Below, piece after piece: positions 1 to 12,725 of a stretch of 64,000 nucleotides of DNA. The first letter of the stretch is position 1, and each line of letters opens with the position of its first letter. Made by a program: the position numbers and the translations under genes. The notes below the pieces were generated by a model. The model had not been told where the DNA came from. It made no database searches and worked only from the letters and a program-made list of their open reading frames with translations. The DNA is from Psilocybe azurescens (taxonomy: Eukaryota; Basidiomycota; Agaricomycetes; Agaricales; Agrocybaceae): contig JAJIRX010000557.1 in NCBI GenBank assembly GCA_023853785.1, positions 930,001-994,000 on the forward strand. The letters run 5' to 3'.

Positions 1-1986
1 TCTGTCGGAGTCGGCCATTCCACGAAAGATGGGATCAATAAAGGCGTTCACGTCCTCTTTCCCAGAATGATGCTTGAGAATAAGTCCAAGAGCGATATAC
101 AGTCTACGACGACAATCTGCTGTCACTTCTTCGGGCGTTCCGGTTAGCAATCGATTGACCAATGGTATATACTCGCCCACTGATAAGAAATCGTTATGTG
201 TCGTTTGAGAGAGACAGTCAGTCTTGTCGCAAAGTGCAAGAAGACACTGAAGCTCGGCCACTTTACTAATGATAGCAAGCCTCGCTGCTGTCGAGGACTC
301 GATCGGACGCCTGGAACATAATTAGACATGAATCCAGGTTGTGCAGAATGACATACTGCTCGAATCTGATCTGAACTTCGTAAAGTGCTCGCTTGCAGAG
401 ATGAGGTATTGTTGATCCTTCTTGGTCGTCCATCCATGAAATAGTATCAGGAGCTACAATTTCTTCAACAAGTTTGTGAATTCGTTCGCTCCAGACATGC
501 GGTGGGAGAAGCAGCCGTCCTTGATTGACGTTAAGAGGAAGCGACACAGTCGGGAACTTCGATAATTCTTCCAAGAATGTGTCACGTTCAGAGCTTCTGG
601 ACATTGGCTCGACACTCTTCTTTATTACAGAGATCAAGGTCTGATCTATTCGAGGAAGCAAAAATCGCAAATACGACCATAATAATTCCTTCACGGGAAT
701 CAGCGAGAAGACAGAAACGAAAAATGAATGTGTAACATACATGTATTCGTTGATCGCTGATGTTCCTATTGTACACCTGTAGTCGATATAGGACGCTATG
801 GACCAATGCGTGTGAGATCGGCATATCGATGTCCAGTTTGAGTGTGTCAATAAGAAAATAATCCACGACATTCCATTCAAGACCTAAATCCGCTTCCAGG
901 CGAATCTGGAGGAAATATTCGAGAAGATCGCCTACGAAAGGTCGATATATTGGGTGGATGCGTAGTGAATTGGTTGTTGAGATTATGTTCATGAGAGTTT
1001 TTGTCCTAATGGCGGTCGTGCTGGGAAAGCTAGGATTCAAACACTGAGTGAAGAATTTCCGCGATAACTCTGCGATTGCACGACCGATGTCTGAAAGATG
1101 CCAATCGCAATGAAGGGGAGGAGATATAGTTTTAACAACAACATCTAAAACAAGCGCCAGAAATGAAGGAATTTGTGCAGGAGGTGCGACAACGACGTTC
1201 ATCGGATGTTCTTCTGGTTCCTTCGGTCTTTCAAAAATCAGTCAGCAGATCATTGAGATTGGAGAGCTTACCGGTTCCAGCAGGTTGAGCATTACTATCC
1301 TCGGTTTCCTGAAAAGGTTACAAATACACAGTCTGAGCTTGGTCCAGTTAGTGCAATGAGATCTTGTTTCAATCAGCACGATTGACGTAGATGAGTATGA
1401 AACAACACTCACCATTGGAAACGTCTAAACATTCTTGTAAAATGCCGCGTAAAGTCTTCCAATATGGTTTATGCTGTTCTAGGATTACAGGACTGCCGTT
1501 GCCCAAACCTCGCAAAATAGTCACAAGTACAGCGAGTGCTTGATCCCTCATTTGTTTCGGAGTGATAATATCTTTTCCGATTATCACTTCAGCTTCAGTC
1601 CAAATACCAAGAACGCGACAGAGATCCAACAGTCTTGCGAACAGCTTCTTCACAAGATCTTCAGACATATCGTATATCCCATCGACGCGTAGAAACACGC
1701 GTCTGATAACTTCCAAGGTAGCCTCTGTCATCACAATCTTCTCTTGCATAGTGCTCCACACTACAATGTCGGGCAAAGGGAAAGAGCCAAGGAGGTGATC
1801 AGTTAATCCGTCGACAATTGTGATCCATGTGGTTTTGTTGTTTGCGACAATACGAGGAGATTTGTCGCCAAGATACTCTGCAGTAAGTGATTTTAAGAAC
1901 TTGAGAAACTCTGCCGGAGTGGCATTGTTATCTGCGCCATTGAAACCTGGGACTTGAAAGGGTGTTGATGTTGGGGCAGTATTCAT
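1..1986 (-). CDS. Large helical-repeat protein, 5' part only (possible ATR/Mec1-like PI3K-related kinase)
   Basis: The gene starts at 1986 (Met-Asn-Thr-Ala) and leaves the window at position 1, so only the N-terminal ~600 residues are present. The clearest coding blocks are 1986-1413, about 1220-741 (ends at a GTATGT donor) and 640 down to about 330 (acceptor CAG at 641-643). A further open block runs to the window edge. The small exon between 1413 and 1220 could not be phased with confidence. The product is almost wholly alpha-helical and leucine-rich with no low-complexity tail, as in stacked HEAT-type repeats, and has no catalytic motif in this part. Size, texture and N-terminal position fit the HEAT solenoid of an ATR/Mec1-type checkpoint kinase. 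That identity is inferred from general resemblance, and another giant HEAT protein is possible. It lies in tandem downstream of NOP14. Confidence 0.5.
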
Positions 1987-2375
1987 TGCAAAGTCGAGCT
2001 GATTTCAACCATTGGCGACCTACTTCCGCCAAAATCTTCGGTGCGGAGGTGCTATAAGAAAGTACTGCGGTTACGGCAAGTCGTAAATAGATGAGAGCGC
2101 GTTACAGCCTGTTGCAGCAACAAAGGGATGTAATGTATTTGACGAAGGACAACAAAAGTTATAAGTGCTAAAATCAAATCCAAATTTGAAATTGGTTCTC
2201 CAGATCACGTGATTTGATCAAAAGAATTAACACTTCAGCACAGAACAAATTCTCTCATGAGGCGTCCAGCAAGCATCCGAATGGCAAAGATATTAAAGAG
2301 AGATAGAAAGGAATATAATTATTAAAACAGACAATACTTTTCCTACATAGCCGTAAAGAACTGAAAACAAGGTCT
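1987..2375. other. Intergenic, NOP14 3' end to start of the large helical gene
   Basis: The 389-bp spacer between two tandem minus-strand genes should contain the NOP14 3' UTR and the promoter of the downstream gene. I see no repeat, RNA gene or clear TATA element. Confidence 0.6.
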
Positions 2376-5300
2376 TCATTTCTTTCCCGCTCTTCTCTTA
2401 TCTTTTGCCTTTTCCCTCTCCATTGCTTTCTCTTCTGCTCGTTCACCCTCGATAGATCCAAACACACGACGCATACGTTCATTATATGAACGATCCTTCT
2501 CAATTTGTTTCTTCTGCTCCACACTTGCAAGGAATCTGGCGTCCTTCCTAAGCTCTCTAATCGCACCTTTCTTCTCCTGTTTGTATTGGTTACGCAACTT
2601 CGAGGCTTGGTTTTTCTCGTGGTCTGGATCTTGCCTACGGAGATAGTTCGATGTTGCGTTTTCAAACTTGGGAATATACGTTGGGATAGGGATGGGTCTG
2701 TGTGCTTGAAGAAGTAGCGGTTTTCTCGCTTGATGTGAGAATTTGAGCAACCGCTGAAGAGATTCCACGAGCTTCGAAAATCGAGTCTAAGCGGGAAAAG
2801 AATTGAGAATCGGTAGAAATAAAAGTGCGAAGCTGGAAGTCTTACCTTGTAACCATCGGAAAGATGTTTACTATCGATATTTTCCAAGACCGTTAACACA
2901 GGTTCGTACAGTTCAACGAACCCTTCCAGACCTTTATACAGACCAGCGAATTCCCCAAGAAGTCCAAACGTAAGTGAGAGAGAGTCGGCCTTGGCCTGTT
3001 CGTCTGAATCATCTGATTCCATGAGTTTCGTCAGATTCGCCTTTTGAATAACAAGTGACTTCTTCGCTTTGACATTCATAGCGAGTTTCCGACACGACTC
3101 TGATCGGAAATCAGGTGAAGGGAACGAGCCAGGAAGATCAGAGATATCATCGTATGGATGGGGTGCAAGGAAGAGAACCGTATTTATGAGAAAATTGACT
3201 GCTTCTGGTACAAGACGCTTTGAAAGCAACTCGTATTGCAGGAACAGAGTACACAGGAACAAGCCGCTTGCAATATCGCGCAATGATCTGACACGTCCGA
3301 GTCCAAGGTATGCTCCCAGTAGCACTCGTGTTGGGGAAACGACTGCGTGGTTAAGATCACTCGTCGGCCAGGTGAGTCCTATCAGTCGTAGCAGAGACAA
3401 CTCTGGAATTCCAGGCCATGTTCTGGCTTCCGAGTCGAGGGGACCGCGAGACAATCCTCGCTTCAAGTTTTTGTGCATCAAGCTCAGCTTGGTATTGAAA
3501 TGCCGGGCAATTGGTATGGGGTAGGCCTGAGTGATGGCTAGGATATGGGGAAAAGTGATGTTATGAGAGTGTACCGAGGGGTAGGAGGGGAAGCAATGTA
3601 CAAAATGTGGTCGATAAGAATCGTTGCCAGTGTCTGATATGAATAAATAATTTAGTAAACTAACTATGTAATAAGATGCTGAGACATTTACGCACCTGAA
3701 GCTTGACTTTATTATCCGCAGCCAAACTAGTATGGTAGAGTGCCCGTATTCTTTGCACCACTGTGGGCACATCCTCGTCATCAAGATCTTTGACGATTTC
3801 TAAAAATTCTTCGTGACTGGCGGGACATGGGAAAGTGAAAGGGAGTTCCTGTTTCGCCCTTTTCTTGCCCTTTAATTTTGTGGGTTTTTGCGATGCAACA
3901 AGTTGTTCATGATCACCTTCCTCCCCTTCAGATTCGTCTGAGCCTTTAACTTCTTCATGATCTTCATCCTCTTCTGATCCCTCGTCTTCTTCTCCGTCTT
4001 CGTCGCTCCCATCCTCTTCCTCTGTCGTATCAGCACTCTCCTCTTCATCTATATCTATTCCGCCTCCCAGACCAGTTCCTAGCATATTAAGATCTTCATC
4101 TGGGTCGTCGAAATCATCATCCAAATCATCCCCCCTCTTTTCCGTTTCGCCTTGCCCTTTCCCGTTTCTTCTTCATCCTCACTTTCCTCCAGACCCAACA
4201 TACGTCTTCGACGTCTCCTCTCTGCCTTCTCCAACGCTTCTTTCGCCTCCAGAGCCAGCTCCTCCTCAGTTTTTGTCCGATCTTTAGGTTTGGCTCGCTT
4301 GTCAAAAGCCAATTCTCGGACATGTTGGTCATAATCATCGCCATCGTCGGTGGGGAGAAGTTTGGCAACCACAGCTTCAGCGTCGGCAGGAGGTTTGGGG
4401 TATGGGGCACCTTCCCGTACACCGAGAGGTATCATATTACTGCCGCTAGACGAAGGGTCTGGAGCAAAAATTAGTTCTCGCAGATCTGCAAATTGATTAT
4501 CGAGTTCATGTCGGATATTATCTCCCTGGTCTCGTTCCATTTGACGGCGAAGCTAGTTAAGATAAAAAAATAAGACAACATATCGATAAACCCTTGGAAA
4601 GACGTGCCTTGTGCTCTTTACTTTTGGCCATAACTTCGGCCATGACCTCAGCCTTCGTTTTCTTTCTCGCAGGCTAAAGGAGTTAGGTCAGAAAGAGAAA
4701 GTTTAATCCTTAGACACACGTACTCCTTCGTCCTCTTCCTCTTCCGGTTCATCTCCGAAGCCGCCGAAATGTGTTCTACTAACAACATCCCGAGCAATTT
4801 GACCTGCAGAAATATAGAGGTCAGGATATAAAAATGGAAAGCATACTTTCATATTTACCGTGCTTGTCTTCCTCGTCGCTTTCCTCCTCTAATTCAACGT
4901 CATCGAAGTCGTCCAATTTAGAGAGACTCTGTCCGTAGTGTGTAAGGTCGTCCTCGTCCTCCATGTTGAACGCCATGCCCTTGGAAGCGCGTTGCCTCTC
5001 CTTTGTGAAACGTTCCAGCATACGCTCTTCTAGACTCATAGTCGGGTCATTTTCACCAAATCGTCGATCTACAATACCACCAGCTCTGTCTTTTTCCTCG
5101 TATTCCTTCAACAGAAGTTTCTTGCGCTAAAGACAATTCATTGTAAGAAGACTTAAGATCGTATCAAATGATCGGCGTACCTGGTCAAGACCAGCCTGCT
5201 TGCTTTTGCAGGCCTTCCAGTAATTCCCTTGAGCTTCCGTCCGCCTACATCGTGTTTTAATTTTGTGACCTTGACATCGAAAGGATTGAGACGCTGATGG

Positions 5301-5443
5301 ATTTCTTCAAGCTTTGCGGCCTTTTTCTCCTTGTCCTTTTCTAAAGGCGCGGTGCGCTTCCTCTTTTTGCTATTAGGAGGTCCCGTAACCCCAGCCTTAT
5401 TCAGAGCAGCTTTGAGCTGGGATAGTTGTGATCCTTTGACCAT
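2376..5443 (-). CDS. NOP14: Nop14, 40S ribosomal subunit / SSU processome factor
   Basis: Nop14 is a nucleolar protein needed for 18S rRNA processing and 40S assembly. Exons (5' to 3'): 5443-5181, 5126-4859, 4803-4724, 4673-4608, 4552-3696, 3633-2846, 2786-2376; about 911 residues, normal for the family. Family landmarks in order are a basic N-terminus with a NPFDVK-like block, a RRFGENDPTMSLEERML block, a long acidic tract (about residues 280-340), the conserved helical core and a lysine/arginine/glutamate-rich coiled tail ending KDKRRAGKK. The intron after exon 4 uses a GC donor (AAG|GCACGT). Three single-base frame breaks lie in mononucleotide runs: TTTT at 5214-5217, CCCCCC at 4130-4135 and GGGG at 3547-3550 (plus-strand bases). 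One added base in each restores the family sequence, so I read them as assembly errors and not as decay. Confidence 0.93.
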
Positions 5444-5822
5444 TCCAAAGGCTGGAAGTTATATGTAGACCGAAAACAATTTCAAAAACGAGAAATTCGT
5501 GTGACTGACATTATGTGACTATCCGTGACATCTTGCCCTATTTGGTAAGAAAACGCTCTACAGACCCGAGAACTGGGTGTAGAGTCGGTATCTTATTGTC
5601 ATATCTTCTGTGCCACAGTATGCAGCACATGTGTATTTACGTTCGCATTTATAGAGGAATGAAGCATAAAATAATCGTCGTGAAATCGAATGATGGCATC
5701 ACCTAATAAAGGGGTAGGCTCACGTGGTAATATTCGCGTTCAAGTTGAGAATCCGATGATGCAGTGGCGAGCAGTGCACCACCACTCCAGTACCAATCTA
5801 CCTCTACACTCTACACATCCCT
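5444..5822. promoter_or_regulatory. Divergent intergenic region, NOP14 / NTF2-like gene
   Basis: These 379 bp separate two divergently transcribed genes and must hold both promoters. I see no obvious TATA box or repeat. In-frame ATGs upstream of 5823 exist on the plus strand but give sequence unlike the NTF2-like family. Confidence 0.5.
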
Positions 5823-6925
5823 ATGACTTCTACCGACAACACGACAACGAATGTTATACCCTTTCCACCGCATTCTCTCCATACAAGATCCCCTGAAATG
5901 TCGACAATGTCTACACGCGCAACAGCTCTCGACGTCTGTTACTCAGTTTATGGAGAAAGCCCCGTTTCAGCAGATGCGGTCGACAATTTCTACGAGACCA
6001 ACGCTCGTGAGTGCTACGATTATTACATGCCTACTCCGTATTGACCTTTTAATTTCGTTTCCAGTGTAAGTCCTCGTCGCTACCTGTCAATGCACGCATG
6101 GAAAGTCTGACAATCCGTTCTGCCTTTCAAGTTATGAAAACCCGTTCATCACTGCCACTTCTCGCTCTGTCATAGGCGATATACACAGACTTTCTCGCCA
6201 GTTGAACTCCATAGATGTGCCAAGACCCTTAGCTATGATTTGCACGCTCTTTCGCCTGCGAGTCCCAAGGTCCAACGATTTTCTATTCCAAGCTCTGCGC
6301 GTCTGGACCGACGTTGTGGATATTTGTGAGAACGAGTCTTTCGGTACGTCTATATAGCTACACAGGAATACCCGGTGGCCTCATAACGCTACAGATGGAC
6401 ACCGCAAAGCCATTGTCGAGCACACTCTAAATATCCTGCTCCTTCCGGGGATCCACCGTGAAGGGTCGATATCGCACACTGTCAATAGTTCGACCGACTC
6501 CCTCGTAAACATACACGGATCTCCGGTTTTGCCCTCGCTATCGCAACCCTTCATTTCTCCGTCCTTACCTATCCCTGGCACTTCATTAGCGTTCCCTTCT
6601 CCCTTACATTTTAAACTGCGGATAGTCACACGACTATCTTTTTAATGAACAGGGCCTCGTCACTCATCACAGAGATATATGGGACATTAAAGACGTCATG
6701 GGCTTATTGCCTGGAGTTTCGTTAGCACAGTGGATTGGTACAAGAATTGCAGCAACCGGTCTATCGTATATTTCGAAGCTCTTTACCAAGACGAGTACCC
6801 ACCACTCGGAGCACGCCGCCCGCTCTTTAGAGGTCGCAGATCTGGAGCAAGGAGGCCGTAGCTGGTCCTTGAAGGCAGACAGACTCTCTTCGGATAAACT
6901 CGCCGCTGACCATATAAGCGGCTAG
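5823..6925 (+). CDS. NTF2-like (SnoaL-type fold) conserved fungal protein
   Basis: Proposed exons: 5823-6006, 6065-6065 (one base), 6132-6343, 6394-6925. The N-terminus has the FYE..A.YENP pattern of NTF2/SnoaL-type cone folds, followed by a block around TATSRSVIGDIHRL. The C-terminus has HHRDIWDIKDVMG and a hydrophobic stretch after it, typical of fungal members of this superfamily; their function is unknown. The start at 5823 was chosen because the protein after it resembles the family and upstream sequence does not. Two oddities: the first coding segment joins the YENP segment in frame only through a one-base exon or a weak alternative donor, and the frame breaks at the T5 run 6639-6643, where one base too many creates a TAA. 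Removing one T restores ..RLSF-NEQG... A pseudogene cannot be excluded, but a sequence error is more likely. Confidence 0.72.
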
Positions 6926-9900
6926 GACCCAGAGCAAGGCTGTTAGCTCGACCAGTAACATGGTGTTGAATTACCTCCCTAGCCATTGCAAGTTTACAGA
7001 ACGGCAAAATCCCCGACCACCCTTCGATTGCGTGATTGTTGTTGCGCATTTGGACCCCTTTCTTACAAGATGCAGGGGTTGACACAAGAGCAGCTGTAGG
7101 CAACCGCCAGTACGCACCGCGTGGCCTTTCCTGTCAGATAAGGCTGAGTCATTTCCTTTGACTGTCCTGGCTGTTCTCCCGTATTATGATCGCATAAAGA
7201 GAAGTTCCAAACACCCCGGACGACACCTGAGGGACCTGGATCTCGAGTCATTCCTGCCGATTAGCACCAACAATAGCCAACTTTCATACGGAAAAGAAGG
7301 CCGATGTACAAAGGCTATGCTGGAGAGCCTCTCGACTGTTACAAGACAGGCACTGGACTGGGGTGAGAGGATAATTGTGCACCGCATAATTATAGTCGCG
7401 TTTCATGGGTGCATTTGAACATCCCCCCTGATATTATGACAGTTTCGCCACATTTCTAATTTATTGCATTATTTCTGGCCATTTACATACAGTAATAACA
7501 CGTCTTGTAAGTCAAGTTGTCCCATGCCGTTTTAACTAGATTGGAGTCGCACCGAAACTCCACCTTCTTCGATTCAAAAAACTCTTACCAGCTTATCGGG
7601 CATTTGAAGCACATGCCCGTGGATATCTGGTGTAGCTTAGATCTGCCTTCCTCAGAGTAGCTGTCCAGACGTTGAATCATGCGTGACGCCGCCGAGGGTT
7701 CGCAGTACGCCTTGTACTGCATTTGCATACACCCTGAGCATCTATACACCCTTGACGAAGAAATACAAGCCTTACTGGGGAGTACTGTGATTATGCTGGT
7801 GCAATTTACAGTAATGGGCAATCATGGGAATTATGTAGTAAATGGGTGAAAATGCCAAGGGGTCCACGAATAAATCGGCGGTAACACGTCTTCCCCACGA
7901 CATTGATCACAAAAATAGGCAAGATCTCGGGAACTCTTCTGGCATTGATTCTAACCCTCTCCGAGCTTCTGTTCAGGCCACATCTCACCTCTTTAGAAGA
8001 ACTTCTTTAATCGGTGCCTTGCGCGCGAAGCTCTTCTGGGCAGGCTTAGATACCTATGACGCCGCGGGTTGATCCCTTCCTTCACCGTATAGTGAGAAAC
8101 GCAACACAGAAAATTCGCTGCATCTCATGCCGAGAAATAGAACGGGCGTTCTTCAGGCTTCACATAGGCTAAGACTAGACTTGGAGGCCCGACGCTGACG
8201 GATACACACATGGCGTCGAAATAACCTGAATTCTTGCGCCTGCGATGTTCTTTCTTCTCTCAAGACTTCTGCCAGAATGCGATTTGGGTTCAGTGGGTAG
8301 GTCGGTGAGCCATTTCTGGGCCATTTGGACCAAGAGTACTGCGGCGTCATCTCATTTTCGTTTATTTTTAGTTTTACGTCGGTCTTAATGCAATTGCAAA
8401 GTAGTTGCCTACTGCGGAAGAAAACACGGCTATTTGACGATATCGAGGCAATTGAATTTGTGCAGGATACTACGGCAAAGTACGGCATCCGTCGTGAAAT
8501 CGACATCGTGAACCACCCTAAATACTCTGGGAATAATTGCAATTGCTGGCAGAAACAAGGCATGTATCGGGGATGTAATTGCACTATGGCCTCCTTCCGT
8601 TCTAGGATTAACACTATGCTATCTGCTAGCTTTAGCCCACGCTCGGTTTAAATATCCCTCGGTCCTTAATGTAAGTCTCTTGCTTCCATTTACCGCCGGA
8701 AGCCACTCAAAATCTAGACACATCGACCTAGTACTCCAGCAGCTCCAGCTCGCTCCTATTGAGTGTAGATTCCTACCCCATCCACCAATGTCTAAAACGG
8801 TCTGTACATTACGTCTCGCAAGCTTTCATCCACCGTAGTAATCTTTGTACGTTTATTTTTATCTTTAGGGGCCCGGATGCATTCAGCAGTTCGACCCAAG
8901 ACCAAGTTGGAGCAAATTTCAATGTCCCCATTCCTCATATTCTCGTCGTAGAGCAGAGAGGGTCCACTAAGTTCATCCGTGATGAGTGGCCAGAGCCACA
9001 AGCTCTCCGGAATCTCCCTTTGTCTACGGGTCCAGCTGGGCTAATTCTAGACAAGGTCGCGCTTCAAAGTCGGACTTTGCGTCGGTTTTCTAGTATGAGA
9101 ATGACAACTGTAAGGAAGCTACGTATGTTCCAGCCTCCTGACTATGCTCCTCGACTCTCTTTGGTACTTATTGCAGACTTAGCCTTCGCGGCATCCCCCT
9201 GCGATACACACGTGGTGGTAGTTATACATTCAGACGTCAAAGGCTTTGCTCTTTGAGTTTATGCGTATAACAGCTCTTCGCCACTTCCCCGAGTATGCCG
9301 GACTTCTATAATTAGTCCAGCACCCACTGGATAGAAGCTTCGCCCCTCCTATTGTCGCTGGAGTGTTTGCGATCGCTCTCACCTCTTCTTGTACGTATCT
9401 GAATGGACCCGTGACTCGCATTTGAGGGCACTGAGCAATGTCTAAAAACATCTACCGCCCTTTGGCCGGCTTCAATTATCCCGAGCGTCCTTTCTTGCCC
9501 ATGTTTGCCAACGGGGAAGATCTCTCACTGACGCTTCTGGACATCGCATTCATCCATTCCTGGGCTCCACATGGGGATTGTCTTTTCAACTTTGTAATTG
9601 CTGCCATACAATACGTTGCTTCATTAAGCGACTCAACCTTCTGAAAAATCAAATGCTGTGCATGCTATAGCCTTGGTCATTCAGCCTTTCACTGGCTCAT
9701 AAGGCTCCGAACTGAGTACTACTCCTAGTTCTAGGGTCAGTTTTGTCATGACTTTCTTGAAAAATTGCTGACTTTCAATAACAATTCGTTATCAATAAGT
9801 ACCTTACTAACTCAGCTACTAGACCAGCGACTATCCAATATATATAAGAACACGGTGTCCGATATATCTTGGCTCTGACGGCTCAAGCTTGAAGCATTAC

Positions 9901-12590
9901 GTGCACATATCGTTTTGGGGTAATAGAAAACAGATAATGATACGGAACACCAAGACGTTCAGATGCGGCGAGCTGTTATAAGTTTCAGACGGATGCAAAT
10001 ATGGTTGGACCAATTCAAAAACGAAAAAGAAGTTGGATCCAAGTTTAGATGCCTTGATCGTTCAAGCCACAGTAGGTAATAATGAAAAACGGATATTCGA
10101 ATGATCTCGGAATCGTTCTATACCCTTAGGGCGATCTTAGGCTCAAAAGGAGTGCGGAGGATGAGAGAAATATTCCGGATACGCGTGCAATCCTATGATC
10201 ACTCAGCGCTCCACTTTGTGTGGGTCAACATATGTTGCATTAGAGAAGCGTGCGCTCTAGATAAGCATAGGATTGTGGAACGGATAACAAAACGTGTGTG
10301 GGTAATCGATTATCTTACTTTCTGAAAGCCATTACACCCTTCTATTAATACCAATCATGTTCCGGCCCACTGTATTGGGGTGACATTTCTGACTTATTAA
10401 TGTACATCGGTTCAATGCTGGGCGCGGAGTAAAATGCCCCTGATGAGTGACCGACGAGCGCTTGAGCGCTTAAATTGAACCTCATAGAGTATTCCATTCC
10501 CTTCTCACAGATCTGCCTCTCACGAGTGTAACATGACCCAAAGGGCTTGGCCTACCCATTTCTATGGTACGGCTGAATCTTTGCCTATAGTCACGCTACA
10601 ATGGATACTTCAATTATCGTTTAGTACTGTCTTCAATTAGAGGCTTACGTCTTTTCAGCTCACAAAATGGACTCAAAATGAGTCGAAAATAATTCGCATT
10701 ATCGCAAACCGCAAGGAGATAATAAAGCTTAAGCAGGACCCCCGACTCCTTAATTTGATTTTCTTTGTTGTTTATACCTCGCATAGGTGAAAGACCGCTT
10801 GGGTCGCCATTACACCGGCTTGCCGTAACTTTCTTACCATATGTGGACAATTTGTTCCAGAATGCTTCCGCTCTTAGTTTTTAAAAAATCGGACTTTAAA
10901 TATTGCACTTACACTACATAGTGACACAACGAGCACAAACACCTTTGTTCATTACGAACCCCAACGCATCGCTTCGCTTCGATGCGCACCGCAGTCACAG
11001 CGTTGACCCAACCTGCAGTCTTCGCACGCCCGCAGCGCTCTATATGCTCCTTGCTTCCATTTCATCGCAATCATGTCGTTGGATATGTCTTTGTTCCAGG
11101 TTTTGAGGATCTAAGAGCATGTCCGTCTTAGTAGAACACTGAACAGCAACGCGCTGCTATTCCGGGGCCGCTCAATGACATCCAATTTCCAGAAAGAAGC
11201 CTGTCCAACGCGGCATACTCACAGATACTCACCCGACTAAATAACTTGCACGCCACACTGGCAGTTCACTGACAATTTGGTAAGTTGTGCAAACAGCCGG
11301 TGTAACCGTCTCAGGTTTTTCAGTGACAACTTCCTTCAACCTCTACATGCATAAATAATGCGTTACTCTTCGCCTTTCTTCCCGATTTACAGCACGTCAA
11401 ACGTCAAATGAGGACAGGAATAAGAACATCAACGGAATTCGGATGTCAACAGGATTCGGATGCCTGCATTCCGTGACTGAAGACATAAATCAGCAGCGGG
11501 CGACATTGCGCGGGTCGGCGTAGCACCAGTAAATGGACAGGGGAGGGACAGGACCACGTGTATCTCAATGTAAATGACTCGATGCAAACTAAAGACAGCC
11601 ACCACCATGCGGGTCCTACTGAAAAGTGTGCTCTTTAGTCTCACGAATGCTGAGTATCTCAGCGACCAAGGACATTGTAAAGACGGTTATTCTCGGGGAT
11701 TGGCGGAGACTATGGACTGGCAGACTGCGTCGAAACCCATATTTAGAACGACAGAGAGGGGAAGCAGTGAACACGTTTGGAAGTAAGCTGCATAAAGAAA
11801 GAGATAGCAGTTTTCCGCATAAATTTTACTATAGAACATGGTAAGGTGAGAAAGCGAGAGCCGGCCAACATCTATGCGGAACTAACCCTGACTTCCTAAT
11901 CAATGGGTATGCGTATGGACACGTATGTTCAATGGCAGACTCGGAAACATTCGACGACGCCTATTAAATACATTTGAGCATTAGTAATAATGAGTTTCTG
12001 GCAACTTGTTCCCTTGTATTTGGATGAGTAATTATTGCTCGACGTTGTCATCTGCGTTATTAAGTTAGTGTAATACCCATTTACGTGTGGCGCTGAAAAG
12101 CGCATCGCCGTAGGCTGTCGATGGCCAAAACCGGGGCGCCAAACACAACATAACTAATGGGTTTTCGACCAAGTCAAAAGCATCAGATCCGGGTCCTGGG
12201 TGAGCCATGCCGTGTGTATGAATGCCGTGGTCTGTGGGCTGAAAGAATAAGTAATGAGAACTTAGAAGCGGACGTACTAATGCCCGATATTTTATTTGTA
12301 CGCAACGAGCATATATGGAAAGGCGAAACGCTACCAAGCTACGCAACAGCGCTTCCGAGGTGGTTTTAGTGTTCCTATCTCTCCGACTGCAGGGCTTTTG
12401 AGGGATCAATGAGCACTCAGACGTATGTGTATAATCCGCCTAAGAATCGACAGGCTTCTTGTCTTTCTTTAAGGCTCTGAAGATGTCCTGGATTCGATCG
12501 CTTGCTTCATTCCAATATCATATATTTTGCATCTATCAACAGCAGAAGAAACTCCAGTGTCATGGTTATCCAGAGCATTAGTGTTAGTAG
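6926..12590. other. 5.7-kb tract without a supportable gene
   Basis: I found no open frame in either strand with splice support or family resemblance. The longest frames (about 150-165 codons near 8.2-9.3 kb) have unremarkable composition. No inverted or tandem repeats, tRNA or recognisable transposon relics were seen. It may be long intergenic DNA or transposon sequence decayed beyond recognition. Its right end is the insertion site of the alpha-kinase transposon. Confidence 0.5.
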
Positions 12591-12597
12591 ATATGAG
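12591..12597. repeat. Left target-site duplication of transposon (ATATGAG)
   Basis: The seven bases ATATGAG directly precede the left inverted repeat and recur directly after the right one at 19200-19206. An eighth base does not match (G on the left, A on the right), so the duplication is 7 bp as read. Confidence 0.8.
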
Positions 12598-12725
12598 TAT
12601 GGTTGGCGGGAGCTCCACGGCCGGATTTTGACTTTTGACGTTGGAACTGTCGAACTTCGAACTTCGAGAATCGATTTTTGAGAGCGCTACAAATTCACAC
12701 GGTCATTACAAAGCAATTCACGATT
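12598..12725 (+). repeat. Left terminal inverted repeat
   Basis: This 128-bp repeat matches the reverse complement of 19072-19199 with two mismatches (the G/T in AACTGTCG/AACTTTCG and the T/C in GCAATTCAC/GCAACTCAC). It contains a short internal direct repeat, CGAACTTCGAACTTCGAG, a plausible transposase-binding site. Confidence 0.93.

Noticed and set aside
4079..4422. Alternative frames over the acidic region of NOP14
   Set aside because: They are shadows of the correct frame, made longer by the missing base at 4130-4135.
6639..6643. Programmed ribosomal frameshifting as the cause of the many frame breaks
   Set aside because: Breaks occur in many unrelated genes, several times per gene and in both directions, with no shared signal beyond base runs; sequence error is far simpler.
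8153..9256. Overlapping frames of about 110-165 codons on both strands
   Set aside because: Frames on both strands overlap with no preference, no domain and no splice structure.
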